Shown piece by piece: positions 28,019 to 38,505 of a DNA stretch of 64,000 nucleotides; position 1 is the first letter of the stretch; each line of letters opens with the position of its first letter. The DNA comes from Ipomoea triloba (taxonomy: Eukaryota; Streptophyta; Magnoliopsida; Solanales; Convolvulaceae). The notes below the pieces were generated by a model that was given only the letters and a program-made list of their open reading frames with translations, was not told the DNA's origin and did no database searches. Location: positions 7,137,002 to 7,201,001 of the forward strand of contig NC_044916.1 in assembly GCF_003576645.1 (NCBI RefSeq), read 5' to 3'. A program made the translations under genes and the position numbers.

Positions 28019-28245
28019 TGTCAAATTATGCTGTAGATCATGGTTCATATTCACTAATAAATGTTCATTTTTAGTATACTGAAGATTCGTTTTTAATTCA
28101 AAAAAAAAAAAAAGATTCGTTTTTAATATATTGGACATTGGACATTTATTTTTAGTAAGTAGTATACTTAAAAATTAATCTTTAGAACACTAAAAATGAA
28201 AATTCAAAAAATAACGATTACGGGGTGTAGTATTATTTTTATACT
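28019..28245. mobile_element. relic of the GGCAAATTATGCTG-terminus MITE family
   Basis: Starts GTCAAATTATGCTGTAGATC, close to the terminus GGCAAATTATGCTGTGGACC of the element at 49317. It is followed by TTCATTTTTAGTATA-type repeats and a poly-A. The right end is not defined. Confidence 0.45.
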
Positions 28246-28606
28246 ATATCAAGTTGTCAATGACAACATTTGGAATTGGATTTGAGTATTTCTATCTAGA
28301 TTTCTCTTTTTTTAAATATAAAAAAAAAAAATTGTGTATATCAAGTTGACTTGACTAATGTCATACTTGAAGGATATGGAGGTCAATGTCGACTGTTATA
28401 AGTGTTTGTTTTTTCAGAGAGGCATTCAGATCACACGGGGTGTTACGAAAAGAGATACGGAGTATAATCTTTCTTGTATAAATAGTTTAATTCTTGTCTT
28501 GTTGAGACACCTTTCATCTTATTATTACACTTTATCTTGTAATCACAAAGTAATTATTGGCCAATATTACAAGTTCTTTGTCCTATTTCGAGTATTTCCT
28601 TTCATT

Positions 28607-28870
28607 TTTTTTTTTTTTGAAAGGTAAACGTAACTATTCCATTAATTCATAACATAAAACGTTTACAATCAATGAAATGGTTACAGTCAGACATAGAAAA
28701 AATTTTTCTAACTATGCTATAGAAAACTTGAATCGCAGACTGTTTCATAACTAGGAAGCTATGTTCCTTCAGGGAGCTTAAAGCTTCATCAAAGATCTGG
28801 GTCTTCGTCATCACTCTTTTTTGCTCGCCCAGGATAAGATCAACACTTGCCGAAACCAAACTAAACGATT
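28607..28870 (-). mobile_element. probable retroposon 3' fragment, minus strand
   Basis: An uninterrupted T-run at about 28607-28618 would be the poly-A tail on the minus strand. Upstream of it on that strand lies a 70-codon open frame (minus 28859-28647, MVSASVDLILGEQKRVMTKT...) that I do not recognise. It could be a degraded LINE or processed cDNA end. Confidence 0.35.
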
Positions 28871-29354
28871 TATGCTAATGAAAATGAAAAGCTCGTGAAA
28901 GTAATAAGAGGAAAAATGCTCGTGAAAGTAACAAGAGGAAAACACAATAATAGAGAAAATAAAAAGTGGGTAAAGTCAAAGTAGGGTTGGGAGTTCAAGA
29001 CTACCAACACAAACCCCAATATCTACCTACTATTATTTTATTCAAAGGGAGAGAAAACGGAGGAAGAAGATCTACGGCGGTGGTCGGAGGCGAACGAAAT
29101 TGCGACGGTGGTCGGGACGGAAGAAGAGCGAGAGCAAACGTAGAAGGTGACCAAAACCACCGGCACAAAGCTCCGTTAGAGCTCCGGCCAGAGGCCGGCG
29201 GTGGAAGCCGAAGTTGAGCAGTAGAGAAAGACGTTTGGTTTTATTATTATGTTGGGACTAATTAATTTGGACCTCTTGGTTAGTTTTCTACATAATTGGT
29301 ACTCTCATTGAGTTTTCAACATTCAAGCTTGAGCTCCTATTAGATGCTAAAGAT

Positions 29355-29805
29355 GACAAAAACTTGTCTAAGACCGTCTCACCATGAGACGGGTCGGGTT
29401 GGGTCAAGATGCAAGTGTAACACTTATATGAACAAATATCATACTTATATGCTCAAATGTAATACTAATCAGGAATAAATTTTTTGTTACTTATAAGGGT
29501 AAATGTAATACTTTTAAGGGAAAATATAATACTTTTACATTTCGATTTAAAAGTATTACATTTTTCCTCAAAAGTATTATATTTGCCCTTATAAGTAAGA
29601 AGCACTTGTCAACATTACTTACTATGAAAAATGTATTACTTTTTCTCTTATAAGTAACAAAAATTGTATTCTTGATTAGTGTTATATTTGAGCACATAAG
29701 TATGAAATTTGCACATATAAGTATGACATTTGCATGATGCTTTGACCCGATCCGATCCGTCTCACGAATAAGGATCCATGAGACGGTCTCACACAAGTGT
29801 GACCC
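29355..29805. mobile_element. Mutator-like MITE with 9-bp TSD (family 1, copy 1)
   Basis: Flanked by an exact 9-bp duplication GCTAAAGAT (29346-29354 and 29806-29814). The ends are inverted: ACTTGTCTAAGACCGTCTCA near the left end against ACTTGTGTGAGACCGTCTCA (reverse complement of the right end), and similarity continues inward through GAGACGG.TCGG and GGGTCAA. The interior is a long imperfect hairpin of 'AAATGTAATACTTTTA' units. No coding capacity. A 9-bp duplication with such ends is the hallmark of Mutator-like elements. Confidence 0.88.
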
Positions 29806-30264
29806 GCTAAAGATATGTTGAGCTCTTTGGTTCATGTTGATTTCTCTTTTGTTAAGCGATTCGCGAATCGGGCTGCCGACTTAGTGGCTATGAAGTCTAT
29901 TTCTTTGTTAGGTTGCAAGGAATCGTCAGTTTGACTTCTTCCTTTTTTTTTAAAGAGTTAATTCCAACAAAGGTTCTCTAACTATAGTGATTTTTCACAT
30001 TTTGTCCTCATCTTTTAATTTAGACAAACGTAACACTTGACTATCAAAATCTTTTCACCATTGGTCCTTTCGTCACCTCAGCGTTATTTTGGCGTTAAAT
30101 TAAGGGGTATATTCGTCTTAACACATCTTGTGTGTTTCTCTTTGCTTTATTAGACCACAAAATAGCACGCCTCTCTCTCTCTCACTCTCTCTCTCTTCAT
30201 TAACCCACTATTTTATACTCAGGAATCCAACAACACATTTTGTAGAGAGAGTTGGGGTAGGGGA

Positions 30265-30620
30265 GGGGGGGGGGGGNNNNNNNNNNNNNNNNNNNNNNNN
30301 NNNNNNNNNNNNNNNNNNNNNNNNNNNNNNNNNNNNNNNNNNNNNNNNNNNNNNNNNNNNNNNNNNNNNNNNNNNNNNNNNNNNNNNNNNNNNNNNNNNN
30401 NNNNNNNNNNNNNNNNNNNNNNNNNNNNNNNNNNNNNNNNNNNNNNNNNNNNNNNNNNNNNNNNNNNNNNNNNNNNNNNNNNNNNNNNNNNNNNNNNNNN
30501 NNNNNNNNNNNNNNNNNNNNNNNNNNNNNNNNNNNNNNNNNNNNNNNNNNNNNNNNNNNNNNNNNNNNNNNNNNNNNNNNNNNNNNNNNNNNNNNNNNNN
30601 NNNNNNNNNNNNNNNNNNNN

Positions 30621-30692
<72 letters not shown>
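30265..30692. other. G-runs flanking a 344-N assembly gap
   Basis: A G-run of 12 leads into N at 30277-30620, followed by about 72 G. Together with 9432-9594 this is a second homopolymer associated with an assembly break. The true length of the FLA leader region is therefore unknown. Poly-Gly/Pro frames here are not genes. Confidence 0.95.
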
Positions 30693-30693
<1 letters not shown>

Positions 30694-30754
30694 GCAAGAG
30701 CAAAAAACATCTTCTAGAGGGAGAGCCAAAGTTTTCTGAAATCTACAAGCAACC

Positions 30755-31791
30755 ATGAATTCCCATATTTATGGTCCCTGCAAAGTTTTCATCTTTTTCG
30801 CATTTTTCTTATGTTTGGCTTTGACAGGTGCTACATTGCAAGAAATCTCGTTGGGGAAGCACTCTAGAGCAGTGAACCCAATTGCCCAGATCAATTATAT
30901 TCCAACTTAGTATTGGTGGCCCTTTTAGATTCTCACTGCACGGAGCTATTTGAGTTTGGCCCTGTTTGGTAAATAATGAACCTATCAGCCAATTTTGACT
31001 TATTTGATCACTATTAGTTGATTGGTTAATAAGCTTTTTGTAACTCCAAAATACTAAAATTCAAAAGACTACTCAAAACAGCCTTTTCAATTAGCTTTTT
31101 GATAAAAGAAATTATACCAAACAGCTATCAGCTAACAGTTAATTTATCAAAAACCTTTCTACAATCAGCTAATATTATCAACAAATCATTCATTCTAACC
31201 TAAACAACCAATCCAATCAGCCAACCGCCATTTACCAAACAGGGCCTTTGTGGAGAAGGTGTTGTTGCTGTAGACGCTTGAAGAGGTTGTTTCTCACCAT
31301 AATATCACCATTTTTACACTGAGGAATGAGGCTTTGAAACAAGATTTGGACATGGAGTTTAAGTGATTCTTGCTTGAGCTTGGGAATCTACAGTATTTGC
31401 AAAATTTGTTGTTCTTTCACATGATACCTACTCATACTGAAGTGAAACACTAGCCTGAGGAGTCATGAAGAGCGCATAATCATTTCACTTTGTTCTGTGA
31501 CGCCAGCAATAAGAATCTTGTCGTGTCTCAGAAGAATGGGGAGAGAGAGGTGAACGTTGCGAAGGTTGTTAGGGACAACGACGTAGTACATCCCAACAAT
31601 ATTATTCACGAGATAGGGTGCATGTTGATTCCTAATAGGTGCAGTAGGATTTCAATACTTGGAGGATCTTGCAGTCCATCTCCGTCGTGCTCCCCCTCGG
31701 AGCCCCTGAGGTGGATCCTAGAACCCACCAACTGAAGAAGTCGGTCACAGTCCCTGCAAGTGCGCCTCCAATCTTACCCATTTTATATTAT
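30755..31791 (+). pseudogene. fasciclin-like arabinogalactan protein (FLA15-18 type) pseudogene
   Basis: The opening 51 codons (30755-30910) encode a signal peptide (CKVFIFFAFFLCLALTG) and then AVNPIAQIN. After a frameshift near 30895 the frame continues LVLVALLDSHCTELFEF. This FAS1 start is broken by a 289-bp MITE and resumes VEKVLLL-stop-TLEEVVSHHNITIF. An in-frame TGA follows EFK, and after another break NGEREVNVAKVVRD...HEIGCMLIPNR appears at 31490-31660. A further frameshift restores VVLPLGAPEVDPRTHQLKKS to about 31791. FLA proteins are GPI- or cell-wall-associated adhesion glycoproteins. This copy cannot make one. It appears intronless and sits wholly inside the inverted-repeat element. 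Confidence 0.85.
30958..31246. mobile_element. PIF/Harbinger-like MITE nested in the FLA pseudogene
   Basis: Ends are inverted (GGCCCTGTTTGGTAAAT / ATTTACCAAACAGGGCC), with flanking 3-bp duplications TTT at 30955-30957 and 31247-31249. Removing the element plus one TTT rejoins the FAS1 frame as ...GAG TTT GTG GAG AAG. The interior is AT-rich with no coding capacity. A diverged relative lies at 5970-6290. Confidence 0.85.
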
Positions 31792-32836
31792 TTACAATTG
31801 AAGAGGGAAATGAAGATGAAGAATACACCTATGCAATAAAATGACGATTTTACCCATAAAATTGACGTCTAAATAACGATGAGGTGACGAAATGATCAAT
31901 GGTGAAAAAATTTTGATAGTAAATGTTACATTTGTCCAAATTAAAGACAAGAACTAAATGTAAAAAATTACTAGTCAGATCACCTTTACTTAAATTTAAC
32001 CCTTTGTTATATGTCTTGTATAGTGATTCGAATTAATGAAATCTTTTTTCTCTTGAAAAATAGAAAATACTCTAATTATTTACCTAGCCCTCTAATTTCT
32101 AAGTCCTAAAATGAAGTAACGCGCAGAGTAGCAGAACACTGAAGCAATTAATTCTGAAATCTCAAAACTTGTACTCAAATAGAATACTCCGTGTATCCAC
32201 CACAGCCAGGACCGCCGAAGGCCACCCTCCAGCCTCGCCATCTACCGCCGACCGCCACCCTCCAACCTCCAAATCTGAAATCTCCGTAAGCTGACTTCCG
32301 TATGTGTTTGAAATTTTGTAGCCAAATCAAAATGAGATACGTGCTTATGATTGATTGTATACCAGGTAGTATTTTATGAATTTATGAGCCCCTGTTGTGC
32401 AATTTGAATTGAAGAGGATGGTGAAATATATACACACACACATGCTTTTTTGTTATTATTATTTTTTCATTCAGAAAATTAAATGAAGAGATTAAATTTT
32501 GAATTTTTTATATGATGGAAGGTTTAAGGCTTTGGCAGTTTGGCGTTTATATTCTGTGTTTCTAATGAATATATGAATACATGAATACTCCATATAAATA
32601 TATTTAGGAGACTTTTTTGAACTTTGTATTAAGTTTGTTCAGAGATATCTAGGCTAACTATTACATTGCCTATTTGAGTTGGTGTTTTATTTCTTATTAT
32701 TTTTTTTAAGTTCTTTACATTTTTGATGGGTTAACCAAATGGCAGGTTATGGAGTATTAAGCACTAACTCCAGCAGAAACAGAAGTCAAGTTGCTTTTCG
32801 TGCATGCAGAGGAGTGAAGACAATGCTCTGAAGATC

Positions 32837-34242
32837 ATGTTGGCATCATCAAGAAATTCATGTTGTCGGTTTTCAAAATCCATGTTAAATGTTTCCAAAC
32901 TTTGTTGGTAATGCTTCCAGATTTCCTCAAAGATCCCTGCTTTTTCGGCATTCTTGTACTTAGGGTTTCATGTATTATAGTGTCCTTGTGCTTTATCAGG
33001 GATTAGTATACTTGATTGTTTAATGCTTAACTTTATGCAGGAAGCCTCATCTTTCTTCTAGCGTTTTCACGGATGGTGATCTCAGTCAATTGTTATTGAA
33101 AAGAACAGGTTTAATCAGTCATGTAGTAGACTCAATCTGGAGATGCTACTGGCCATTAAAATTCCATCCTGGATTCTCCTATGAGTCCCCTCCAGTCAAT
33201 ACATTATTATTTCAAAGATCGTTTGGGTTTCATTCGAAACCATTAGAGGCTAGACAAATGCGTGATGTGTCAATTGAGCTGAAGACAGAGAAAGATGTGG
33301 TGAGATTTTCGGTCAGTGAAGAGACGCAGAAGGGTCGTTCACATGCAAAAGATAAGAATGTAGGCAAAAAGATTAAAATGTCTAAAAGGGCTAAAGTGAA
33401 TGAACTCAGATTTTACAGATTGAAGGCAAAGAAGAAAATGAAATCGCCAAATCCTGAAGTTAGAATAAGATACAAGCTTGATAAGGTTGGTGGTAGTTGA
33501 TCATATAAACATTCCAAGTATTATGTTTATGATGCCTAACAATAGCTGATTAATTAATTTCGCTACTGTGGAATTGCTGACAATTTATGCTTTTTATGTT
33601 AGGCAAAACGAAAGGAGGTTTGGTTGATTGAGAAATTGAGAAAATTTGAGGTTCCCAAAGCGCCAGCTGAACCACATGACCCTGAAATTTTGACAGAAGA
33701 GGATCGCTTTTATTTGAAGCGCACTGGTGAGAAAAAGAAAAATTATGTACCTGTTGGAAGAAGAGGTGTATTTGGGGGTGTAGTTTTAAATATGCATCTT
33801 CACTGGAAAAAGCATGAAACAGTTAAGGTTGTTTGCAAGCCTTGCAAGCCAGGGCAAGTTCATGAATATGCTGCAGAGTTGGCACGCTTAAGTGGAGGCG
33901 TTGTTATTGACATCAAACCCGACAATACAATAATATTTTATCGAGGAAAGAATTATGCCCGACCAGATGTTTTATCCCCTCCAGATACCCTATCCAAAGC
34001 AAAGGTAGTATTAGTTTCTCATTTCAAATTTCACATTTTAAACTAATTGTCAATTTCATTCTTAGCAATTCTGTTGAATGAACTTGCATATTCAGGCCTT
34101 GGAAAAGTATAAGTTGGAGCAATCACTAGAGCATACAAGTCAATTCATTGAGAAATTAGAGAAAGAGCTGGAAGACTACCATGAATACCTTGCTCAGAAG
34201 AGGGAAAGAGAGGCTTTGAGGGATTTGGATGCTAATACTTGA
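32837..34242 (+). CDS. CRM-domain RNA-binding protein, At3g25440-like (4 coding exons)
   Basis: CRM (CRS1/YhbY) domains bind RNA and in plants act mainly in organelle intron splicing or ribosome assembly. Coding exons read as 32837-32907, 33041-33485, 33603-34004 and 34096-34242, in frame, 354 residues. An upstream non-coding exon probably lies at about 32180-32286. The N-terminus is rich in Ser, Arg and hydrophobics with few acids (MLASSRNSCCRFSKSMLNV), fitting an organelle-targeting peptide; plastid versus mitochondrion is not decidable. A basic region (about 120-180) precedes one CRM domain at about 200-292, with the GxxG loop as GRRG (224-227) and the closing IIFYRGKNY. A charged coiled-coil-like C-terminus ends ALRDLDANT. 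It is somewhat shorter than I recall for the Arabidopsis homologue. Confidence 0.88.
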
Positions 34243-35357
34243 AGGTATCCTATGCTTAACATGTTAAAGGTTAATATTCTGTTTGTTTATTGTACGTTGG
34301 TGCCAGTGAGTTTCTGTATCTTTCTCTATTATCATCCCAAAGTTAGATATATCAATTTTGAATACATAATACGGAGTATATGAGTTTGAACTTTGAAATA
34401 TTTCAACAATTTGCAGTCCTTGACTAGTTGGGGTAAATATGAATTGAATATATCTTTCTCAGTCAACTTCTGGAATTGCATATGTTCAGTATAGCACATA
34501 CATAAATGCAGATCAGTGTTCTGAAGGTCTTGATTTAAACATCTGCAAATAAATTGACTTGCTTTCAACTAGAATGTGTTGATATAGAATTGCCAAGTTT
34601 GCCATTGTTCTTTCTTGTGTTCAAACTTCAAATAGATGCTTCATAATTATATCTGACATAAAGCTGGCTTGAAGCTCAGTGATGAAGCGAATACTCTTAT
34701 TGGCTATAGTAAATGCCAGCTAGGTGGTGATTTTTCTGCTACACTTATTGACTGTAGTAAATGACAGCTAGGTGGTGATTTTAATGCGCTGCTTGCCTGC
34801 CACGAGCAACATTTTAGGACAGTTCACACTTGCCATGTTGGAATAATCTAGGCATTGTGGCATCAATAGACAAAGTATCTGCTTGTTATAAGTTATAATC
34901 TGCATTTATTTTATATAAGAGTGCTTGAGTGCTTGTTATCATATGTGGTGCCATACTGGCACTGATTTTTCGGAGGGTCGAAAAGTAGCTTCTTCCTCAT
35001 CTGAATTAATTTGAAAATCGGGGAAAATGACTGGCAGGTGTGAGGTACAATTTACTTGAAAGCTCCTTATGTTAAAGATTTCCTGCTCCCTGTTTGAGCT
35101 CTGTACATTTGCAATCATGTTGCTATGTGTTATTCTCTAACCATTGATGTGAAACTGGCCTCTGATATCATGTCCTACACCATAATAAATTAGAGAAGAA
35201 TAGTCAAAAGCCTTTTCTAGTTTATACTTTCTACTGATTTGAGTGATTTCATTTCAACATGGTGTCTAATATCCTTTTTTCGAGCCTTCTTGTTTCTTTT
35301 ACAAAGCACTCTCCACTACATTCCGCTCATCTGCACCAAAAGTGGCGAGCCTAATTG

Positions 35358-36973
35358 TCACGAAGATTGATTCATCTGTAATTGATTTACAGCTCCTTTA
35401 GAGCCCGTACTGACAGAAACATGTTGACATTGTTGCAGATCTGCTAAAGAGAAGGATCTCCAAGCCAAGCTCTGCTGTAGAGAATGCGGTGACGATGGCA
35501 GTGCATTACCTTGGCACCCTTTAAACAGCGGATTAAGGCGGGATATAGCCGGGGAAGATCTTAGAATTGTTTCGTCGTTACTGCTGGCAGAGGAGCAGGT
35601 CATGGCCGTGGCCAAAGCCAACGACGTTTTGCTATAGTTTGCTCCTTTCTTCGATATCCCACCACCACCATGATATCTGAATGGGGAGCTCTTGGCCTTG
35701 CCATTGTTGTCCAGGTAAAGAGCACAAGCCAGTAGGTTTCTGCGTTTTCTGATGTAGGCGTTTTCGGGTTTTGCAAGCTCTTTGATTGATGAAGAGGACG
35801 ACGCCTCGCGGAGAGTTGTGAATGACTTTGATCTGCCATTGTAGAATCTTGATATGCCTTGCCTGCTCATGGTAGCAGCAATACAGGAAATTAAACCATG
35901 TACCTTCTTTTAGTTATTGTGGTTATAATTATAGACAAAAACAAAAAACAAAGAATAAGCTCACAGTTCGCACAGACAGCTCAACTGGTTATCATACGAG
36001 ACTAACAATTGAGTCTAATCTGCGACAATACAGGAGTAACCTCTCAAATGAGGCTCCTTGTGCGCAGTGAATAAAAGTCTAGCCTCTATTGTTCAGTTGA
36101 GTCACGGGTGATTCACCTTTTGTTAGAAAAAAACAAGCCCACAATACTATTTTACATTTTCCATATTACAATCTTGTCTTCTGCGTAGCATTTAATTCTA
36201 GTACTATAATTAATATTAATGTTTTCTTAGTATAAAACAAAGAAATCATAAATATTAAAAATAAATCTGGCAAAGAGATGCCCAGTTACAGTTCCTTCCT
36301 ACCTAGTCCTAGTAACCCCACCTCGTGTTTTATTTTGAGACAGAATGGATAAGGACGAGCAATAGCATGATTCACAGCTCATCACATAAATATTTCCCTT
36401 TATTTTATCCCAATCCATTTTTATTTTTTTATTATTCAAAAGTAGCTGTAGATATCATTTCTGCTTTCAAGATACCCCTTTTTTCTGCACTCCATCTTTT
36501 TACTTTAAAATTCATGATCTATAAACACAACCCATAAAATAAATTATTATCCCAAAACTCAAAAAATTACAAAAATATTAATTCAACAAAATAAATGAGT
36601 TTAACCAAAAAAAGTACCTTATTGGCAAAGCTTCCTCGAGTGGATGAATGGAATGGAATGGAGATTTTAAAGGGCTCTGAACCTCTTCAGTATCATCAGA
36701 TTTCTCCTCCAAAGATCCCTCAGATAAATCACTGTTTTTCCCAATAGAAGATGTGGAAGAGCTGCATGAATCATCCACACCGTTCATTTTTTCTCTCTTC
36801 TCCTCATCTCCGAAAACCGCCTTTTTCTGATCACCCAACAGGTGGAATCTCCGATCGCCCTGGAGAATCTCCGGCGGTGGCTCCACCACTGAGATGAAGG
36901 GAAACCCATGCACGTACGGCGGCCCATGTGAAGAGCCGTCCAGCTCACCCTTCTTCGCAACACTAACAGACAT
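35358..36973 (-). CDS. OXIDATIVE STRESS 3-like protein (2 exons)
   Basis: OXS3-type proteins are plant nuclear-speckle or chromatin-associated stress-tolerance factors. Exons on the minus strand read as 36973-36618 and 35862-35358, joined through a split Arg codon, 286 residues. Seen: a Ser-rich block ending SSSTSSIGKNSD (71-82), the family signature, followed by an acidic stretch (about 84-98); the second conserved block GISRFYNGRSKSFTTL (121-136) directly after the splice junction; a basic patch AYIRKRRNLLACALYLD; and a low-complexity Ser-rich C-terminus. The 755-bp intron holds a SINE-like insertion. An AT microsatellite lies about 230 bp upstream of the ATG at 37201-37229. The gene converges on the CRM gene with about 1.1 kb between stops. 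Confidence 0.85.
35968..36134 (+). mobile_element. SINE-like insertion in the OXS3-like intron
   Basis: Begins with GACAGCTCAACTGGTTATCA, a tRNA-head-like sequence, and ends in a short A-run at about 36126-36132. The flanks AAGCTCACA (about 35957) and AAGCCCACA (about 36135) look like a target duplication with one mismatch. The internal B-box is not convincing, so the class is tentative. Confidence 0.45.
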
Positions 36974-37197
36974 AATCTTCTTCCTCCGATCCTTTTACTT
37001 TTCTTCTCCCGCAAAAATAATATAAAATATGGTCAGAAAATTAATAAATATTGTACACTGGAAAACTACAAAAGTGAGGATTCAGATGAAAGGTTGGTGG
37101 TATGTGTATGGGAAGGAAGATCTGTATTGGCCATGGAAAAAGCTTAGATCTCTGAAATAGAGAGAAGGGGAAAGCAAAGGACGCATGTGTTCCTTTA

Positions 37198-37200
<3 letters not shown>

Positions 37201-37228
<28 letters not shown>

Positions 37229-37229
37229 G
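37201..37229. repeat. (AT)n microsatellite upstream of the OXS3-like gene
   Basis: A TA/AT run in the probable promoter of the minus-strand gene. On that strand TATAAATATAAAGG sits just inside it and could serve as the TATA region. Confidence 0.8.
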
Positions 37230-37328
37230 ATCATATCAAATCACTTTTTTTAAGGTAAGATCGTGAGATCAGATCTTATGTATCCATATAATAATTTAAT
37301 GGTCTAATTTGATTTAAGATTTTAAGTT

Positions 37329-37468
37329 GAAGTGTGTGCGAACGGTAATAAAATGTGTGTGAACGGTGATTAAGTGTGTGTGAAGGGTAATTAAGTGTGT
37401 GTGAAAAGTGATTAAATGTGTGCAAATGGTGATTAAATGTGTGCAAATGGTGATTAAGTGTGATAATG
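37329..37468 (+). repeat. seven tandem ~19-nt repeats
   Basis: Units of the form AAGTGTGTGTGAANGGTNATT follow one another with point differences (GTGTGCGAACGGTAATA, GTGTGTGAACGGTGATT, GTGTGCAAATGGTGATT). Confidence 0.85.
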
Positions 37469-37489
37469 GTCATCTTTAACAAACCTAGC

Positions 37490-38505
37490 TGAAAAGGTAG
37501 GTGAAAGCGGAAAAGCTATAAGTTAGAAGAATTATTAAGCTAGCTTATTATGTTTAAAAATGTTTGATAAAATTAGTTTTTAATAGAATGATAAATATAA
37601 AAAGACTAAAATGAACATCTTCATAAAATTTAAATAGGTTTGTTTACCTATTAAAATTTAATATTTTGAAATGGAACTATTAGCATAATCATGATTAAGA
37701 ATCCCATAATGAAGGGTAGCAATATTGTTGCGAATATCTTTCATCTCAACAGAGGTCTCATTTAAATTTTCGTTGATGGAGATATTACTACTTGAATAAA
37801 AATATAGAAGAAGAAAAATGCCAAAATAATTTTAATTGGGAGATGTAAAAGATGTCATTTATTTTTATAATATAATAAGAATAAAGATAGAAAAATAAAT
37901 TAAAGAAGTTACTAGCTTATTTTTAAAATGCTACCTAAGATAACTTTTCAAAATAAGCTTTTATTTTAAGCTATTAACTTATTTTTTGGAAAAATTACCA
38001 AACAGAGCTTATAGCTTATTAGTAGCTTAAAATAAGCTCTACCAAACAGAGCCAAATGAGCTATAAATTTCTAAATAAACTATGTTTGGTAATATTCCTA
38101 AAATAAGTTAGTAGTTTAAAATAAAAATTTATTTAAGCTAGTAGTTTCCTAATTTTTTTTCCATCTTTATTCTTATTATTTTAAATAAATGACATCTTTA
38201 AAATATATGTTCTTACTTTAGCTAATGAAGCACAAAGAGTCAACAGTTACATCCACTGAGGCTCAAACCCACTCCCATCCAAGTGGGAATATAAATCAGG
38301 TGCCACTAGACCACAAGGCCTTTGGTCAAGCAAGCTTATTTAAATCTAAAACTATTTAAATTTTAGAAAGATGTTCTTTTTAGTCTTTTTATATTTATCA
38401 GCATATAAAAAAAACTAATTTTATCAAACACTTTTAAGCATAACAGTTTTTTAGATTTCAACTTCTAGCTTATAATTTTTTAGCTTTTAACTACCTTTTC
38501 AGTTG
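37490..38505. mobile_element. ~1-kb foldback element
   Basis: Left end AGCTGAAAAGGTAGGTGAAA against right end (reverse complement) AACTGAAAAGGTAGTTAAAA, with GCTATAAGTTAGAAG against TTATAAGCTAGAAG following. Inner arms also pair: AAGATGTCATTTATTTTT... AAGAATAAAGAT... CTTATTTT...TTACCAAACAGAG occurs at about 37850-38015 and again, inverted, at about 38060-38200. A SINE sits in the right arm. I could not fix the target duplication, so the superfamily is open; AACAGAGC motifs suggest hAT or PIF. Confidence 0.7.
38225..38335 (-). mobile_element. tRNA-derived SINE (copy 1)
   Basis: On the minus strand: AAAGGCCTTGTGGTCTAGTGGCAC (A-box region) and GGGTTTGAGCC (B-box), the spacing of a plant tRNA-derived SINE head. 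It inserted into the right arm of the foldback element, so it is younger than that element. Confidence 0.75.

Larger units (their letters stand above)
29955..32002. mobile_element. inverted-repeat element carrying a captured gene fragment (Pack-MULE-like)
   Basis: Left arm from 29955 and right arm ending about 32002 are inverted and similar over about 150-170 nt. Landmarks in order: left TTTTTCACATTTTGTCC, ATTTAGACAAACGTAACA, TTTTCACCATTGGTCCTTTC, GTCACCTCAGCGTTATTT; right (reverse complement) TTTTTTACATTTAGTTC, ATTTGGACAAATGTAACA, TTTTCACCATTGATCATTTC, GTCACCTCATCGTTATTT. Flanks TTTTTTAAA and TTTGTTATA agree at 7 of 9 positions, a weak target duplication. It encloses a broken FLA gene copy with its CT-rich leader, a nested MITE and an assembly gap. 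No transposase is visible. Confidence 0.78.

Noticed and set aside
28966..29217. 83-codon Arg/Gly-rich ORF
   Set aside because: Low-complexity composition, no recognisable family and no splice or promoter context; not supported as a gene.
30128..30756. Long frames spanning the N gap on both strands
   Set aside because: They consist of N and poly-G/C only; the sole real coding similarity starts at 30755 and belongs to the FLA pseudogene.
30755..30910. A 51-residue secreted-peptide-like ORF with a good signal sequence
   Set aside because: It is the N-terminus of the broken FLA copy, not an independent peptide gene: homology continues past its stop in another frame.
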